The translations under genes were made by a program, and so were the position numbers. Positions 35,774-43,508 of a DNA stretch of 43,508 nucleotides are shown piece by piece. The notes under the pieces are model-generated. The model was not told where the DNA came from. It did not search any database and saw only the letters and a program-made list of their open reading frames with translations. This DNA is from Pseudomonas sp. HMWF021 (GTDB lineage Bacteria > Pseudomonadota > Gammaproteobacteria > Pseudomonadales > Pseudomonadaceae): positions 1-43,508 of the forward strand of contig NZ_QAIK01000180.1 in NCBI RefSeq assembly GCF_003061005.1, written 5' to 3'. Each line of letters begins with the position of its first letter. Positions within the stretch are counted from its first letter, which is position 1.

Positions 35774-38095
35774 ATGGATATCAAATTCACCCACCGGCTG
35801 TCTTACAAGCAAGCCAGATTCACTGTGCTGGTCGGGTTCATTCTGGGCACGCTGCTCAGCCTGCTGCAAATCGGCATCGATTATGCCAGCGAAGACGCTT
35901 CCATCAACCGTGAAATCCTGTCTTTGCTGGAAATCAGCCACAATCCGGCGTCACGCATCGCCTACAACATCGACGCGGAACTGGCTCAGGAACTGACCCT
36001 GGGCCTGTTGCGTTCGCCGGCGATCATTTCTGCACAACTGACCGATAACAACCAGAACGTGCTGGCCAGCGTCAGGCGACCGGAACTGCACAGCGGATAC
36101 CGGCTTATCAGCGATTTCCTGTTCGGCGCCAAGCGCGAGTTCCAGGACCGCCTGTACCTCGATCACTTGCCCGACGAATCGCTGGGCGTTCTGAGTCTGG
36201 AGGTCGACACCTATGCATTCGGCAGCCGCTTCCTGCGCCGCGCCGAAGTCACCCTGCTCAACGGTTTTGCCCGCAGCCTGATCCTCACCGGGATCCTGCT
36301 GGCGCTGTTCTACGTGATGCTGACCAAACCCCTGGTGCGGGTGATCCGCGAACTCAGCGGGCGCGATCCGCGCAGTGCCGAGCCGACCACGCTTGAATGT
36401 CCGAGCGGCCACGCCAATGACGAAATCGGTGTGCTGGTCAGCGTCGCCAACCAGCAGTTCGAAAACATCGCCACGGAAATCCAGCAACGGCGCAACGCCG
36501 AAAACCGTCTCACCGACTATCTCGGACAACTGGAACATATCGTCTCGGCACGCACGGCCGAGCTCAAGGCGATAAACGCCCGGCTCAGTCAGTCCAACGA
36601 GGAACTGGAGGTCGCCCGTAGCACCGCACTGGACATGGCCGAAGCGCGCTCGGCGTTCCTCGCCAACATGAGCCACGAGATTCGCACCCCGCTCAACGGT
36701 TTGCTGGGGATGATCGCCCTGTCTCTGGACGGGCCGCTCAACGCCGAACAGCAGCAACAACTGTCGATTGCCCACGACTCGGGCAAAGTGCTGGTGGAAT
36801 TGCTCAACGATATTCTCGATCTGTCGAAATTCGATGCAGGGCAGCTTGAGCTCGAACACATCCCGTTCGACCTTGGTTCGCTGATCGAAGACACCGCCAA
36901 CCTGCTGTCGCAGAACGCGGCACCGAGTGTCGAACTGACGTGCCTGATCGATCCACACTTCCCGGCACTCGTACTGGGAGACCCGACCCGCGTACGACAG
37001 ATCGTCAGCAATCTGCTGTCCAACGCGCTCAAATTCACCCGGTTCGGTCGGGTCGATGTGCGCCTTTCTACCGCCAGAGGCGGTGTACGCATCGAAGTCT
37101 GCGACACCGGAATCGGCATCGCTCAGGATGCCCAGGTGAAGATCTTTCAGCCGTTCACCCAGGCCGGTGCGGGCATCACCCGTCAATATGGCGGAACCGG
37201 CCTCGGTCTGGCGTTGACCTACAACCTCTGCGAAGCCATGCAGGGACGCCTGACCATCAGTTCGGAAACCGGTTTCGGCAGTCAGTTCTGCGCCGAACTG
37301 CCGTTACCGTGCCACACCCCGGCGGTCACTCCGGCACCGTTGCGTGGCAAAGTCCTGGCGATCACTGCGGTCAGCAGCGGTCTGGCGGAGTTGCTCAAGC
37401 AGTTGCTGCCAGTCTGGGGGCTGGAGTATGAACAACGCACCATTGATGATTCGCTGCTGGGGCTTGACCCTGACGTGTTGATTACCGACTGCCCTGAGTG
37501 CCTGTTCGGCCTCAGACCTACGCTCAAGGCACCGATCCTGCTGGTGACCGCTTACGGCAGTTTCATGCCCAGCGAACAGGCGGCAGCCCTGGCACCGCTG
37601 CAACAGCAGGCGCGGCCTCTGGCGCGCAATGCGCTGTATCAGAATCTGCGCCGCACCCTGCAACCGGACAACGCCACGATCAACGATGAGCGCCTTGAAG
37701 CCGCACCTTCCCTGCGACGCGGACGGGTATTGCTGGTGGAAGACAACCCGGTCAACCAGTTGGTGGCCAAAGGCATGCTCGGCAAGCTCGGTTGCGATGT
37801 GGTGGTCGCTGCCCACGGCGCCGAGGCGCTGGATCAACTGGAGCATGATGAATTCGATCTGGTACTGATGGACTGCAACATGCCGGTGATGGATGGCTAC
37901 GAAGCGAGCCGGCAGATCCGTCAGAGCGGGCGCTGGCCACACCTGCCCATCGTCGCGCTGACCGCCAACGCCATGTCCGAAGAACGTGAGCGCTGCCGTG
38001 CGGCCGGCATGAGCGATTATCTGGCCAAGCCCTTCCGTCGCGAAGAACTCGCGGCCCTGCTCGACCAGTGGATTCCGACTACGACAGCGCTTTGA
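35774..38095 (+). CDS. Hybrid sensor histidine kinase with two receiver-like domains
   Basis: The 773-residue protein has TM1 near 15-40, a periplasmic sensor domain (about 40-165; family not recognised), TM2 near 168-188, a HAMP-like segment and coiled coil, HisKA (MSHEIRTPLNGLLGM, phospho-acceptor His301), HATPase (CDTGIGIAQDAQ, then GGTGLGLALTYN), a degenerate receiver-like stretch (about 520-635, LRGKVLAITAVSSGLAEL) without the acidic pair, and a true C-terminal receiver (RVLLVEDNPVNQLVA, Asp700 in LMDCNMPVMDG). There is no Hpt domain, so an external one is needed. Start is uncertain: GTG 35759 and ATG 35732 are in frame upstream. Overlaps the convergent ospR by 17 bases. Confidence 0.88.
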   Translation: MDIKFTHRLSYKQARFTVLVGFILGTLLSLLQIGIDYASEDASINREILSLLEISHNPASRIAYNIDAELAQELTLGLLRSPAIISAQLTDNNQNVLASVRRPELHSGYRLISDFLFGAKREFQDRLYLDHLPDESLGVLSLEVDTYAFGSRFLRRAEVTLLNGFARSLILTGILLALFYVMLTKPLVRVIRELSGRDPRSAEPTTLECPSGHANDEIGVLVSVANQQFENIATEIQQRRNAENRLTDYLGQLEHIVSARTAELKAINARLSQSNEELEVARSTALDMAEARSAFLANMSHEIRTPLNGLLGMIALSLDGPLNAEQQQQLSIAHDSGKVLVELLNDILDLSKFDAGQLELEHIPFDLGSLIEDTANLLSQNAAPSVELTCLIDPHFPALVLGDPTRVRQIVSNLLSNALKFTRFGRVDVRLSTARGGVRIEVCDTGIGIAQDAQVKIFQPFTQAGAGITRQYGGTGLGLALTYNLCEAMQGRLTISSETGFGSQFCAELPLPCHTPAVTPAPLRGKVLAITAVSSGLAELLKQLLPVWGLEYEQRTIDDSLLGLDPDVLITDCPECLFGLRPTLKAPILLVTAYGSFMPSEQAAALAPLQQQARPLARNALYQNLRRTLQPDNATINDERLEAAPSLRRGRVLLVEDNPVNQLVAKGMLGKLGCDVVVAAHGAEALDQLEHDEFDLVLMDCNMPVMDGYEASRQIRQSGRWPHLPIVALTANAMSEERERCRAAGMSDYLAKPFRREELAALLDQWIPTTTAL

Positions 38096-38540
38096 TCTGC
38101 CCCAGCAAGTGGTCGAGGCCGTTGCGCAAATCGCTGAGCCGATCGAGGTCCACCCCGCTGTCGCACAACAGCCGGGCCTTGAGCGGCCCGACCTGCTCGC
38201 GCAACGTCCGGCCATTCGCCGTCAGGCTCAGATGAACTTCACGCTCATCGCGCGCCGAGCGCTGACGCTGCACCAGGCGCAATTGCTCCAGGCGCTTGAG
38301 CAATGGCGTCAGAGTGCCGGAATCCAGCGCCAGCCGCTCGCCCAGCGCCTTGACTGTCGGTTGCTGCGGCGCACTGTCCTGCCATTCCCACAGCACCAGC
38401 ATCGCCAGGTATTGCGGGTAGGTCAGGCCAAGCTGGTCGAGCATCGGCTTGTAGGCGCGAATCACCGCCCGGGACGCGGCATACAGCTTGAAGCACAACT
38501 GATTGTCGAGCTTCAGCGAATCGACGGGCAGTTTGTTCAT
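38079..38540 (-). CDS. ospR: MarR/OhrR-family peroxide-sensing repressor OspR
   Basis: The 153-residue winged-helix regulator has the OhrR-type N terminus LDNQLCFKLYAASRAVIRAY with sensing Cys16, then LTYPQYLAMLVLWE, the recognition region LALDSGTLTPLLKRLEQ and the wing RSARDEREVHLSLT. A second Cys at 126 stands 110 residues after the first, the same spacing I recall for Cys24 and Cys134 of P. aeruginosa OspR, which fits a two-Cys redox switch. It is the second gene of a gpx-ospR operon with a four-base overlap. It probably represses its own operon from the palindrome at 39067-39090. Confidence 0.88.
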   Translation of the reverse strand: MNKLPVDSLKLDNQLCFKLYAASRAVIRAYKPMLDQLGLTYPQYLAMLVLWEWQDSAPQQPTVKALGERLALDSGTLTPLLKRLEQLRLVQRQRSARDEREVHLSLTANGRTLREQVGPLKARLLCDSGVDLDRLSDLRNGLDHLLGQIKALS

Positions 38541-39022
38541 TTGAGCAGGGCTTCGATCTCGCCGCTCAGTTCCTGCGGCTTGGTGGTCGGGGCGAAACGC
38601 TTGACCAGTTGCCCATCCTTGCCGATCAGGAACTTGGTGAAGTTCCACTTGATGCCCTGGGAACCAAGCAGACCCGGGGCGCGTTTTTTCAGTTGCACGA
38701 ACAGCGGGTGCGCGTCACTGCCATTGACGTCGATCTTCTTGAACAGCGGGAAACTCACGCCATAGTTCAGCTCGCAGAACTCACTGATCGCGCCCTCGTT
38801 GCCCGGCTCCTGTTTGCCGAATTGATTGCACGGGAAACCCAGTACCACCAGGCCCTGATCCTTGTAGGTCTGCCACAGTTCTTCCAGGCCTTTGTATTGC
38901 GGGGTGAAACCGCACTTGCTGGCGGTGTTGACTACCAGTACCGCTTTGCCGGCGAAATCGGCCAGGGTCTTTTGCTCACCCTTGATGGTCGTGACAGGGA
39001 TATTCAGCAGGTTGTCGCTCAT
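38537..39022 (-). CDS. gpx: Glutathione peroxidase-family thiol peroxidase
   Basis: The 161-residue enzyme has the catalytic Cys37 (NTASKCGFTPQYKGLEEL), Gln71 region (FPCNQFGKQEPG) and Trp126 (IKWNFTKFL), the usual Gpx triad with Cys in place of selenocysteine. Cys83 in EFCELNYGVSFP sits where thioredoxin-dependent members keep their resolving Cys, so thioredoxin may be the real reductant. GGAG is seven bases before ATG 39022; the frame extends 11 codons upstream without support. Its stop overlaps the ospR start, giving a peroxide enzyme plus its own sensor. Confidence 0.93.
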   Translation of the reverse strand: MSDNLLNIPVTTIKGEQKTLADFAGKAVLVVNTASKCGFTPQYKGLEELWQTYKDQGLVVLGFPCNQFGKQEPGNEGAISEFCELNYGVSFPLFKKIDVNGSDAHPLFVQLKKRAPGLLGSQGIKWNFTKFLIGKDGQLVKRFAPTTKPQELSGEIEALLK

Positions 39023-39054
39023 GAGACGGCTCCACGGGTTATCGGGAAAGGCCA

Positions 39055-39083
39055 AACATAGCGAGCAATTAAATTGCGTGCAA
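39055..39083 (-). promoter_or_regulatory. Predicted promoter of gpx-ospR
   Basis: On the minus strand: -35 TTGCAC (39083-39078), 17 bases, -10 TATGTT (39060-39055). The -35 box lies in the centre of the palindrome at 39067-39090, so a bound repressor would block RNA polymerase. Confidence 0.6.
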
Positions 39084-39090
39084 TTTAATT
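39067..39090. promoter_or_regulatory. 24-bp palindrome, candidate OspR operator
   Basis: The arms AATTAAATTGC and GCAATTTAATT are perfect complements around a central GT. The AATTGC/GCAATT core resembles OhrR-type operators (AATT-rich dyads). It stands 45 bases upstream of gpx, which is co-transcribed with the predicted regulator. Confidence 0.75.
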
Positions 39091-39102
39091 AATTGCAAAT
39101 CC

Positions 39103-39197
39103 CCCCTGTAGGAGCTGCCGAAGGTTCGGGCCGCGTTCGGACGATCTTTTGATTTTCAAGATCAAAAGATCGCAGCCTTCGGCAGCTCCTACAGGGG
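39103..39197. repeat. Intergenic inverted repeat, GTAGGAGCTG family (second copy)
   Basis: The outer arms CCCCTGTAGGAGCTGCCGAA and TTCGGCAGCTCCTACAGGGG enclose an inner stem CGATCTTTTGAT against ATCAAAAGATCG. It shares both outer and inner stems with the repeat at 9416-9500. It lies behind the msrB stop and may shield the gpx promoter from msrB transcription. Confidence 0.88.
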
Positions 39198-39228
39198 GTG
39201 AATCAAGCGAGCCGGTCTAGCGAACAGT

Positions 39229-39624
39229 TCATTCGCGCGGCTCGAGATTCAGGCACACCGAGTTGATGCAGTACCGCAGGCCGGTCGGTGGCGGGCCGTC
39301 AGGAAAGACGTGGCCCAGATGCGCGTCGCAGCGGGCGCATTTGACCTCGGTGCGGATCATGCCGTGGCTGGTATCACGGATTTCCGTCATGGCGCTCTCG
39401 CCGATCGGCGCGTAGAAGCTCGGCCAGCCGCAGCCGGAATCGAATTTGGTCCTGGAGTCGAACAGCGGCTCGTTGCAGCAGACGCAGTGATAGACACCGT
39501 CAGTCTTGGTGTCGTTGTATTTGCCAGAGAACGGTCGCTCGGTGGCGCTCAGGCGACATACGTTGTACTGCTCGGGGTCGAGCATCGCACGCCATTCTTC
39601 CAGGGTTTTTTCCAACTTTTCCAT
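39229..39624 (-). CDS. msrB: Peptide-methionine (R)-S-oxide reductase MsrB
   Basis: The 131-residue enzyme repairs R-methionine sulfoxide in proteins. Zinc-binding Cys pairs are seen in [10 protein letters not shown] and [14 protein letters not shown], the [11 protein letters not shown] substrate segment is intact, and the catalytic Cys is in [13 protein letters not shown]. Three starts stand in tandem (GTG 39630, ATG 39627, ATG 39624); 39624 gives the usual N terminus [11 protein letters not shown] and the better distance to GAGG. Together with gpx-ospR it makes an oxidative-damage block. It is divergent from alaA. Confidence 0.95.
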   Translation of the reverse strand: MEKLEKTLEEWRAMLDPEQYNVCRLSATERPFSGKYNDTKTDGVYHCVCCNEPLFDSRTKFDSGCGWPSFYAPIGESAMTEIRDTSHGMIRTEVKCARCDAHLGHVFPDGPPPTGLRYCINSVCLNLEPRE

Positions 39625-39847
39625 CATCACACCTCAACGGCTGAAAAAGCCCGATCTGTACCTTTTCCACGGATCGGGTGGCACGTATGATTGCGCCTCG
39701 TCACACGCCAGTCTGGCAGCCAGACCGGGCGCATTCAAACGGATTCTCGGCGCCGCGGCGCAAGACTCCGCCTGTGCGAGGACGCAGGAATCCCAGTACG
39801 GTTGTCCATCCGCCGTCTGGATCGTTCATTTTCGGGATCACATCGCC

Positions 39848-41059
39848 ATGCAGTTCAGCAAATCGAACAAGCTCGCCAACGTCTGCTACGACATTCGCGG
39901 CCCGGTGCTCAAGCACGCCAAACGTCTGGAGGAGGAAGGCCAGCGCATCCTCAAGCTGAACATCGGCAACCCGGCCCCGTTTGGTTTCGAAGCACCGGAC
40001 GAAATTCTTCAGGATGTGATCCGCAACCTGCCGACAGCGCAAGGCTACAGCGACTCCAAAGGCCTGTTCAGCGCTCGCAAAGCGGTCATGCAGTACTACC
40101 AGCAAAAAAATGTCGAAGGTGTCGGCATCGAAGACATCTACCTGGGCAACGGCGTGTCCGAACTGATCGTGATGTCGCTGCAGGCGCTGCTCAACAACGG
40201 TGACGAAGTGCTGGTGCCGGCGCCGGACTACCCGCTGTGGACTGCGGCAGTAAGCCTGGCCGGCGGCAATGCCGTGCACTATCTGTGCGACGAAGGTGCC
40301 GACTGGTTCCCTGATCTGGCCGACATCAAGGCCAAGATCACTCCGAACACCAAAGCCATGGTGATCATCAACCCGAACAACCCGACCGGCGCGGTGTATT
40401 CGAAGGAAGTGCTGCTGGGCATGCTGGAAATCGCCCGCACGCACAACCTGGTGGTGTTCTCCGACGAGATCTACGACAAGATCCTGTACGACGATGCCGT
40501 GCACATCTGCACCGCTTCGCTGGCCCCGGACCTGCTTTGCCTGACCTTCAACGGCCTGTCGAAATCCTACCGCGTGGCCGGTTTCCGCTCGGGCTGGATC
40601 GCCATCTCCGGGCCGAAACACAATGCCCAGAGCTACATCGAAGGCATCGACATGCTGGCCAACATGCGCCTGTGTGCCAACGTGCCGAGCCAGCATGCGA
40701 TCCAGACCGCCCTCGGCGGTTATCAGAGCATCAACGATCTGGTGCTGCCGCAGGGCCGCCTGCTGGAGCAGCGCAACCGCACCTGGGAGTTGCTCAACGA
40801 TATTCCGGGCGTCAGCTGCGTAAAGCCGATGGGCGCGCTGTATGCGTTCCCACGGATCGACCCGAAGGTCTGCCCGATCCACAACGACGAGAAATTCGTC
40901 CTCGACCTGCTGCTTTCCGAAAAGCTGCTGGTGGTGCAAGGCACAGCGTTCAACTGGCCGTGGCCGGATCACTTCAGGGTGGTGACCCTGCCACGCATCG
41001 ATGACCTGGAAATGGCCATCGGGCGCATCGGCAACTTCCTCAAGTCGTACCGCCAGTAA
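39848..41059 (+). CDS. alaA: Alanine-synthesising aminotransferase AlaA
   Basis: The 403-residue class I/II PLP-dependent aminotransferase begins MQFSKSNKLANVCYDIRGPV, the typical AlaA N terminus. LKLNIGNPAPFGFEAPDEI, INPNNPTGAVYSKEVL, SDEIYDKILYDDA and the PLP Lys239 in FNGLSKSYRVAGFRSGW are all present. It should move the amino group from glutamate to pyruvate. The open frame back to 39506 overlaps msrB and is not coding. The ribosome binding site is weak. A hairpin follows the stop. Confidence 0.93.
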   Translation: MQFSKSNKLANVCYDIRGPVLKHAKRLEEEGQRILKLNIGNPAPFGFEAPDEILQDVIRNLPTAQGYSDSKGLFSARKAVMQYYQQKNVEGVGIEDIYLGNGVSELIVMSLQALLNNGDEVLVPAPDYPLWTAAVSLAGGNAVHYLCDEGADWFPDLADIKAKITPNTKAMVIINPNNPTGAVYSKEVLLGMLEIARTHNLVVFSDEIYDKILYDDAVHICTASLAPDLLCLTFNGLSKSYRVAGFRSGWIAISGPKHNAQSYIEGIDMLANMRLCANVPSQHAIQTALGGYQSINDLVLPQGRLLEQRNRTWELLNDIPGVSCVKPMGALYAFPRIDPKVCPIHNDEKFVLDLLLSEKLLVVQGTAFNWPWPDHFRVVTLPRIDDLEMAIGRIGNFLKSYRQ

Positions 41060-41069
41060 CCGTTCGCAG

Positions 41070-41096
41070 GTGCGCAACGGCCCGAACGTTGCGCAC
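41070..41096. terminator. Hairpin downstream of alaA
   Basis: A perfect 10-bp stem (GTGCGCAACG with CGTTGCGCAC) with a seven-base loop begins 10 bases after the alaA stop. It is followed by a poor U tract (TGTCTGATT), so termination strength is uncertain. Confidence 0.65.
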
Positions 41097-41288
41097 TGTC
41101 TGATTCAGCAACACTTCTGCTCTCCCCGCCTTTCTGCGCCTTCTACACTTGCGATTCGTCTGGCCTACACGCCTCTGGCGTAGTAGCGGCGGGCGGCGGC
41201 TGACGGTTACGCCTGCGGTTTTGGTCTCGGAGCGCGACCTGCGAACCTCGGAATCCGCTGTAGGACACAGTTTGAAATAGTCACCCGG

Positions 41289-41317
41289 TTGAATCGCCCG
41301 GTGTCGCACCTTATATA
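41289..41317 (+). promoter_or_regulatory. Predicted promoter of htpX
   Basis: -35 TTGAAT (41289-41294) and -10 TATATA (41312-41317) are 17 bases apart, 45 bases upstream of htpX. The TTGAA -35 would also suit a heat-shock sigma factor, but the sigma-32 -10 (CCCCAT) is not clear. The remaining bases from 41097 to 41288 show nothing else I can support. Confidence 0.55.
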
Positions 41318-41362
41318 CCCCGCAGTACGCTACATCTTTAGCATGAGGAGATTTCTACAACC

Positions 41363-42250
41363 ATGATGCGCATCCTGCTGTTTTTGGCCACTAACCTGGC
41401 GGTCGTGCTGATAGCCAGCATCACCCTGAGCCTGTTCGGCTTCAACGGGTTCATGGCGGCCAACGGGGTTGACCTCAACCTCAGTCAGCTGCTGGTTTTC
41501 TGTGCGGTCTTTGGTTTCGCCGGTTCGCTGTTCTCGCTGTTCATCTCCAAGTGGATGGCGAAGATGAGCACCGGCACCCAGATCATCAGCCAGCCACGCA
41601 CCCGGCATGAGCAATGGCTGCTGCAAACCGTCGAGCAACTGTCCCGCGAAGCCGGGATCAAGATGCCCGAAGTCGGTATTTTTCCGGCCTACGAAGCGAA
41701 CGCCTTCGCCACCGGCTGGAACAAGAACGACGCGCTGGTCGCGGTCAGCCAGGGCCTGCTCGAGCGTTTTTCGCCGGATGAAGTAAAAGCCGTGCTGGCC
41801 CACGAAATCGGCCACGTAGCCAATGGCGATATGGTCACCCTGGCGCTGATTCAGGGCGTGGTGAACACCTTCGTGATGTTCTTTGCACGGATCATCGGCA
41901 ACTTCGTCGACAAGGTGATCTTCAAGAACGAAGAAGGCCAGGGCATCGCCTACTACGTGGCGACGATCTTCGCCGAGCTGGTACTGGGCATCCTCGCCAG
42001 CGCCATCGTCATGTGGTTCTCGCGCAAACGCGAATTCCGTGCCGACGAAGCCGGCGCGCGCCTGGCCGGCACCAACGCGATGATCGGCGCCCTGCAACGC
42101 CTGCGTGCCGAACAGGGCCTGCCGGTGCACATGCCGGACACCCTGAATGCCTTCGGCATCAACGGTGGCATCAAACAGGGCTTTGCCCGCATGTTCATGA
42201 GCCACCCGCCGCTGGAAGAGCGTATCGACGCGCTGCGTCGTCGCGGTTGA
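41363..42250 (+). CDS. htpX: Membrane-bound zinc protease HtpX
   Basis: This 295-residue M48 metalloprotease has four hydrophobic segments (about 5-25, 38-60, 155-175, 192-215) and the zinc motif HEIGH at 147-151, with the third ligand Glu in [12 protein letters not shown]. It helps degrade misfolded inner-membrane proteins, together with FtsH. GAGGAG lies upstream of the double ATG (41363/41366). Length matches E. coli HtpX. A terminator follows. Confidence 0.96.
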   Translation: MMRILLFLATNLAVVLIASITLSLFGFNGFMAANGVDLNLSQLLVFCAVFGFAGSLFSLFISKWMAKMSTGTQIISQPRTRHEQWLLQTVEQLSREAGIKMPEVGIFPAYEANAFATGWNKNDALVAVSQGLLERFSPDEVKAVLAHEIGHVANGDMVTLALIQGVVNTFVMFFARIIGNFVDKVIFKNEEGQGIAYYVATIFAELVLGILASAIVMWFSRKREFRADEAGARLAGTNAMIGALQRLRAEQGLPVHMPDTLNAFGINGGIKQGFARMFMSHPPLEERIDALRRRG

Positions 42251-42269
42251 TTCGACCGGTGTGACCCTG

Positions 42270-42299
42270 AAAAGGCCCGCAGTGATGCGGGCCTTTTTT
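42270..42299 (+). terminator. Rho-independent terminator of htpX
   Basis: The stem AAAAGGCCCGCA with TGCGGGCCTTTT around GTGA is followed by further T residues, 20 bases after the htpX stop. Confidence 0.93.
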
Positions 42300-42332
42300 A
42301 TGGTCTGGATTATGGGTTGCCTGTTCTGCCGT

Positions 42333-42427
42333 CTTCGCTGGCAAGCCAGCTCCCACAGGGTTTTGTGGTGTTCTCTGAATCTCTGATACAACACGGATCA
42401 CTGTGGGAGCTGGCTTGCCAGCGATGA
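42333..42427. repeat. REP-type inverted repeat pair between htpX and tpm
   Basis: CTTCGCTGGCAAGCCAGCTC (42333) is answered by GAGCTGGCTTGCCAGCGATG (ending about 42426), both flanked by CCCACAG/CTGTGGG. Same architecture as the pair at 5373-5440, with the GCTGGCAAGCCAGC variant in place of GCGGGCAAGCCCGC. Confidence 0.9.
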
Positions 42428-42449
42428 GGCCGGCCCTGCCAATAGAAAC

Positions 42450-43097
42450 CTATCGGCCAGAAACCCGATACACCCGCTCCTCCAACCGCGTCACCCCCGC
42501 CTGCAGAAACTTCCAGCTCTCCCCCAGCACATCCTGCTCTTCCAGCTGCTGCACCTGCGAGGCATGCCCCAACAACCGCTGCACTTCATCATCCCCCACC
42601 GCAAACGGTGGCCCTGGCATCTGCGCCTGATCGTAATCCAGGGTAATCAGCAGCCCTTGCACACCCTGCGCCAGGATCTGCTGAAGATGCGCCGCATAAC
42701 GTTCACGCATCGGCGCTGGCAAGGCGATCAGCGCGGCGCGGTCGTATAACGCGGTGCAATCGGCTACATCGCTTGCTGTCAGCGCAAAAAAGTCGCCGCA
42801 CCACAACTCGATGGCATCACCGCGATAGACCTTGAACGCACCCTTCTGGCTGATCTGCGGCTGCACCTGATGCTCATTGAAAAAGTCCTCGACGGCCTTT
42901 TCCGACAGTTCGATCCCGAGCACCTGATGACCGCGCCCGGCCAGCCACGCCAAATCCAGACTTTTCCCACACAACGGCACGAGCACTCGCGCCGTTGCCG
43001 GTACTGCCCAGTGCCGCTGCAGATACGGGTTCACCTCAGGCAGATGAAAGCCGATCTGATTGGATTCCCACTTCTTGTGCCAAAACTCAGGCTGCAT
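42450..43097 (-). CDS. tpm: Thiopurine S-methyltransferase family protein
   Basis: The 215-residue SAM-dependent methyltransferase starts [20 protein letters not shown], typical of bacterial TPMT. SAM-binding segments are [20 protein letters not shown] and [14 protein letters not shown], followed by [20 protein letters not shown]. Bacterial members methylate selenium and tellurium compounds as well as thiopurines. Divergent from the dioxygenase gene at the window end. Confidence 0.94.
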   Translation of the reverse strand: MQPEFWHKKWESNQIGFHLPEVNPYLQRHWAVPATARVLVPLCGKSLDLAWLAGRGHQVLGIELSEKAVEDFFNEHQVQPQISQKGAFKVYRGDAIELWCGDFFALTASDVADCTALYDRAALIALPAPMRERYAAHLQQILAQGVQGLLITLDYDQAQMPGPPFAVGDDEVQRLLGHASQVQQLEEQDVLGESWKFLQAGVTRLEERVYRVSGR

Positions 43098-43201
43098 GCA
43101 TCACCCCAAAAAATTCGATCAAAAGGCGTTAAAACTTATATTAGATTTAGATCAATGATCTGACTGAAGATGAGGCCATCTTACCGCTCAGGAACCTTTC
43201 C

Positions 43202-43508
43202 ATGTTTCCCAGCCTGTTTATCTCCCACGGCTCACCAATGCTGGCCCTGGAGCCCGGTGCCAGTGGCCCGGCTCTGGCGCGCCTGGCTGCCGAACTGCCG
43301 CGGCCGAAAGCCATCGTGATTGTCTCCGCGCATTGGGAAAGCCAGGAGTTGCTGGTCAGCAGCAACCCTCGTCCAGAAACCTGGCACGACTTCGGCGGCT
43401 TCCCGCGCGCCCTTTTCGAAGTGCAGTACCCGGCACCGGGCGATCCGCAACTGGCGACCGAGGTTGCCCAATTGCTGAACGCTGCTGATCTGCCGGCACG
43501 CCTCGATC
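43202..43508 (+). CDS. DODA-type extradiol aromatic ring-opening dioxygenase (3' end outside window)
   Basis: 102 residues are visible, beginning MFPSLFISHGSPMLALEPG. The His in SHGSP, IVSAHWESQELLV and TWHDFGGFPRALFE match the LigB-like family that includes plant DOPA dioxygenase and E. coli YgiD; the two His are Fe/Zn ligands. AGGAA stands upstream of ATG 43202. The gene runs off the right end. Confidence 0.88.
   Translation, partial: MFPSLFISHGSPMLALEPGASGPALARLAAELPRPKAIVIVSAHWESQELLVSSNPRPETWHDFGGFPRALFEVQYPAPGDPQLATEVAQLLNAADLPARLD

Overview
The window reads as chromosomal DNA of a fluorescent Pseudomonas (P. fluorescens group). The reasons are high GC with strong GC3 bias, an atu-type acyclic terpene locus, an ospR/gpx pair, CheV, a tpm gene, and two families of paired inverted intergenic repeats typical of these genomes. 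I see no tRNA, rRNA, insertion sequence, prophage or CRISPR array. Both ends cut a gene: atuA on the left and a DODA-type dioxygenase on the right.

Layout. 1-7440: atuABCDEF, a tightly packed operon for breakdown of acyclic terpenes (citronellol/geraniol type) through CoA thioesters and geranyl-CoA carboxylase (AtuC + AtuF). A REP-type inverted repeat sits between atuE and atuF, and atuG/atuH do not follow. 7511-9330: DEDDh exonuclease, ppnP and a MOSC protein. 9522-11381: cheV, preceded by a very good FliA (sigma-28) promoter, and a small protein that looks like a CheA P1 domain without its phospho-histidine. 11872-14322: NarL-type kinase and regulator pair, then a YegS-type lipid kinase. 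14991-17425: molybdenum cofactor genes moaB-moeA divergent from mobA. 17504-23936: lipoprotein, pseudouridine synthase, small proteins, CPA2 antiporter convergent with an ammonium transporter, and a yqjD/yqjE-like operon.

24061-38095 is rich in signalling: an EAL-YkuI_C phosphodiesterase, a dGTPase-like HD hydrolase, then a probable three-gene unit of BvgA-like regulator, BvgS-like sensor with two flytrap domains, and a Cache-HAMP-GAF-HD-GYP protein. The unit is preceded by an RcsB/BvgA-like inverted repeat. A free methionine sulfoxide reductase, a DUF815 ATPase and a second hybrid kinase follow. 38079-39624 is an oxidative-stress block: gpx-ospR with a 24-bp palindrome over its promoter, and msrB. 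The window ends with alaA, htpX, tpm and the partial dioxygenase.

Most of the window is ordinary core genome. The best leads are the sigma-28 promoter of cheV with its degenerate Hpt neighbour, the operator candidates at 26868 and 39067, and the HD-GYP protein whose two metal-binding motifs are separated by an extra segment of about 150 residues. All family names come from reading the translated sequence; no search was run.
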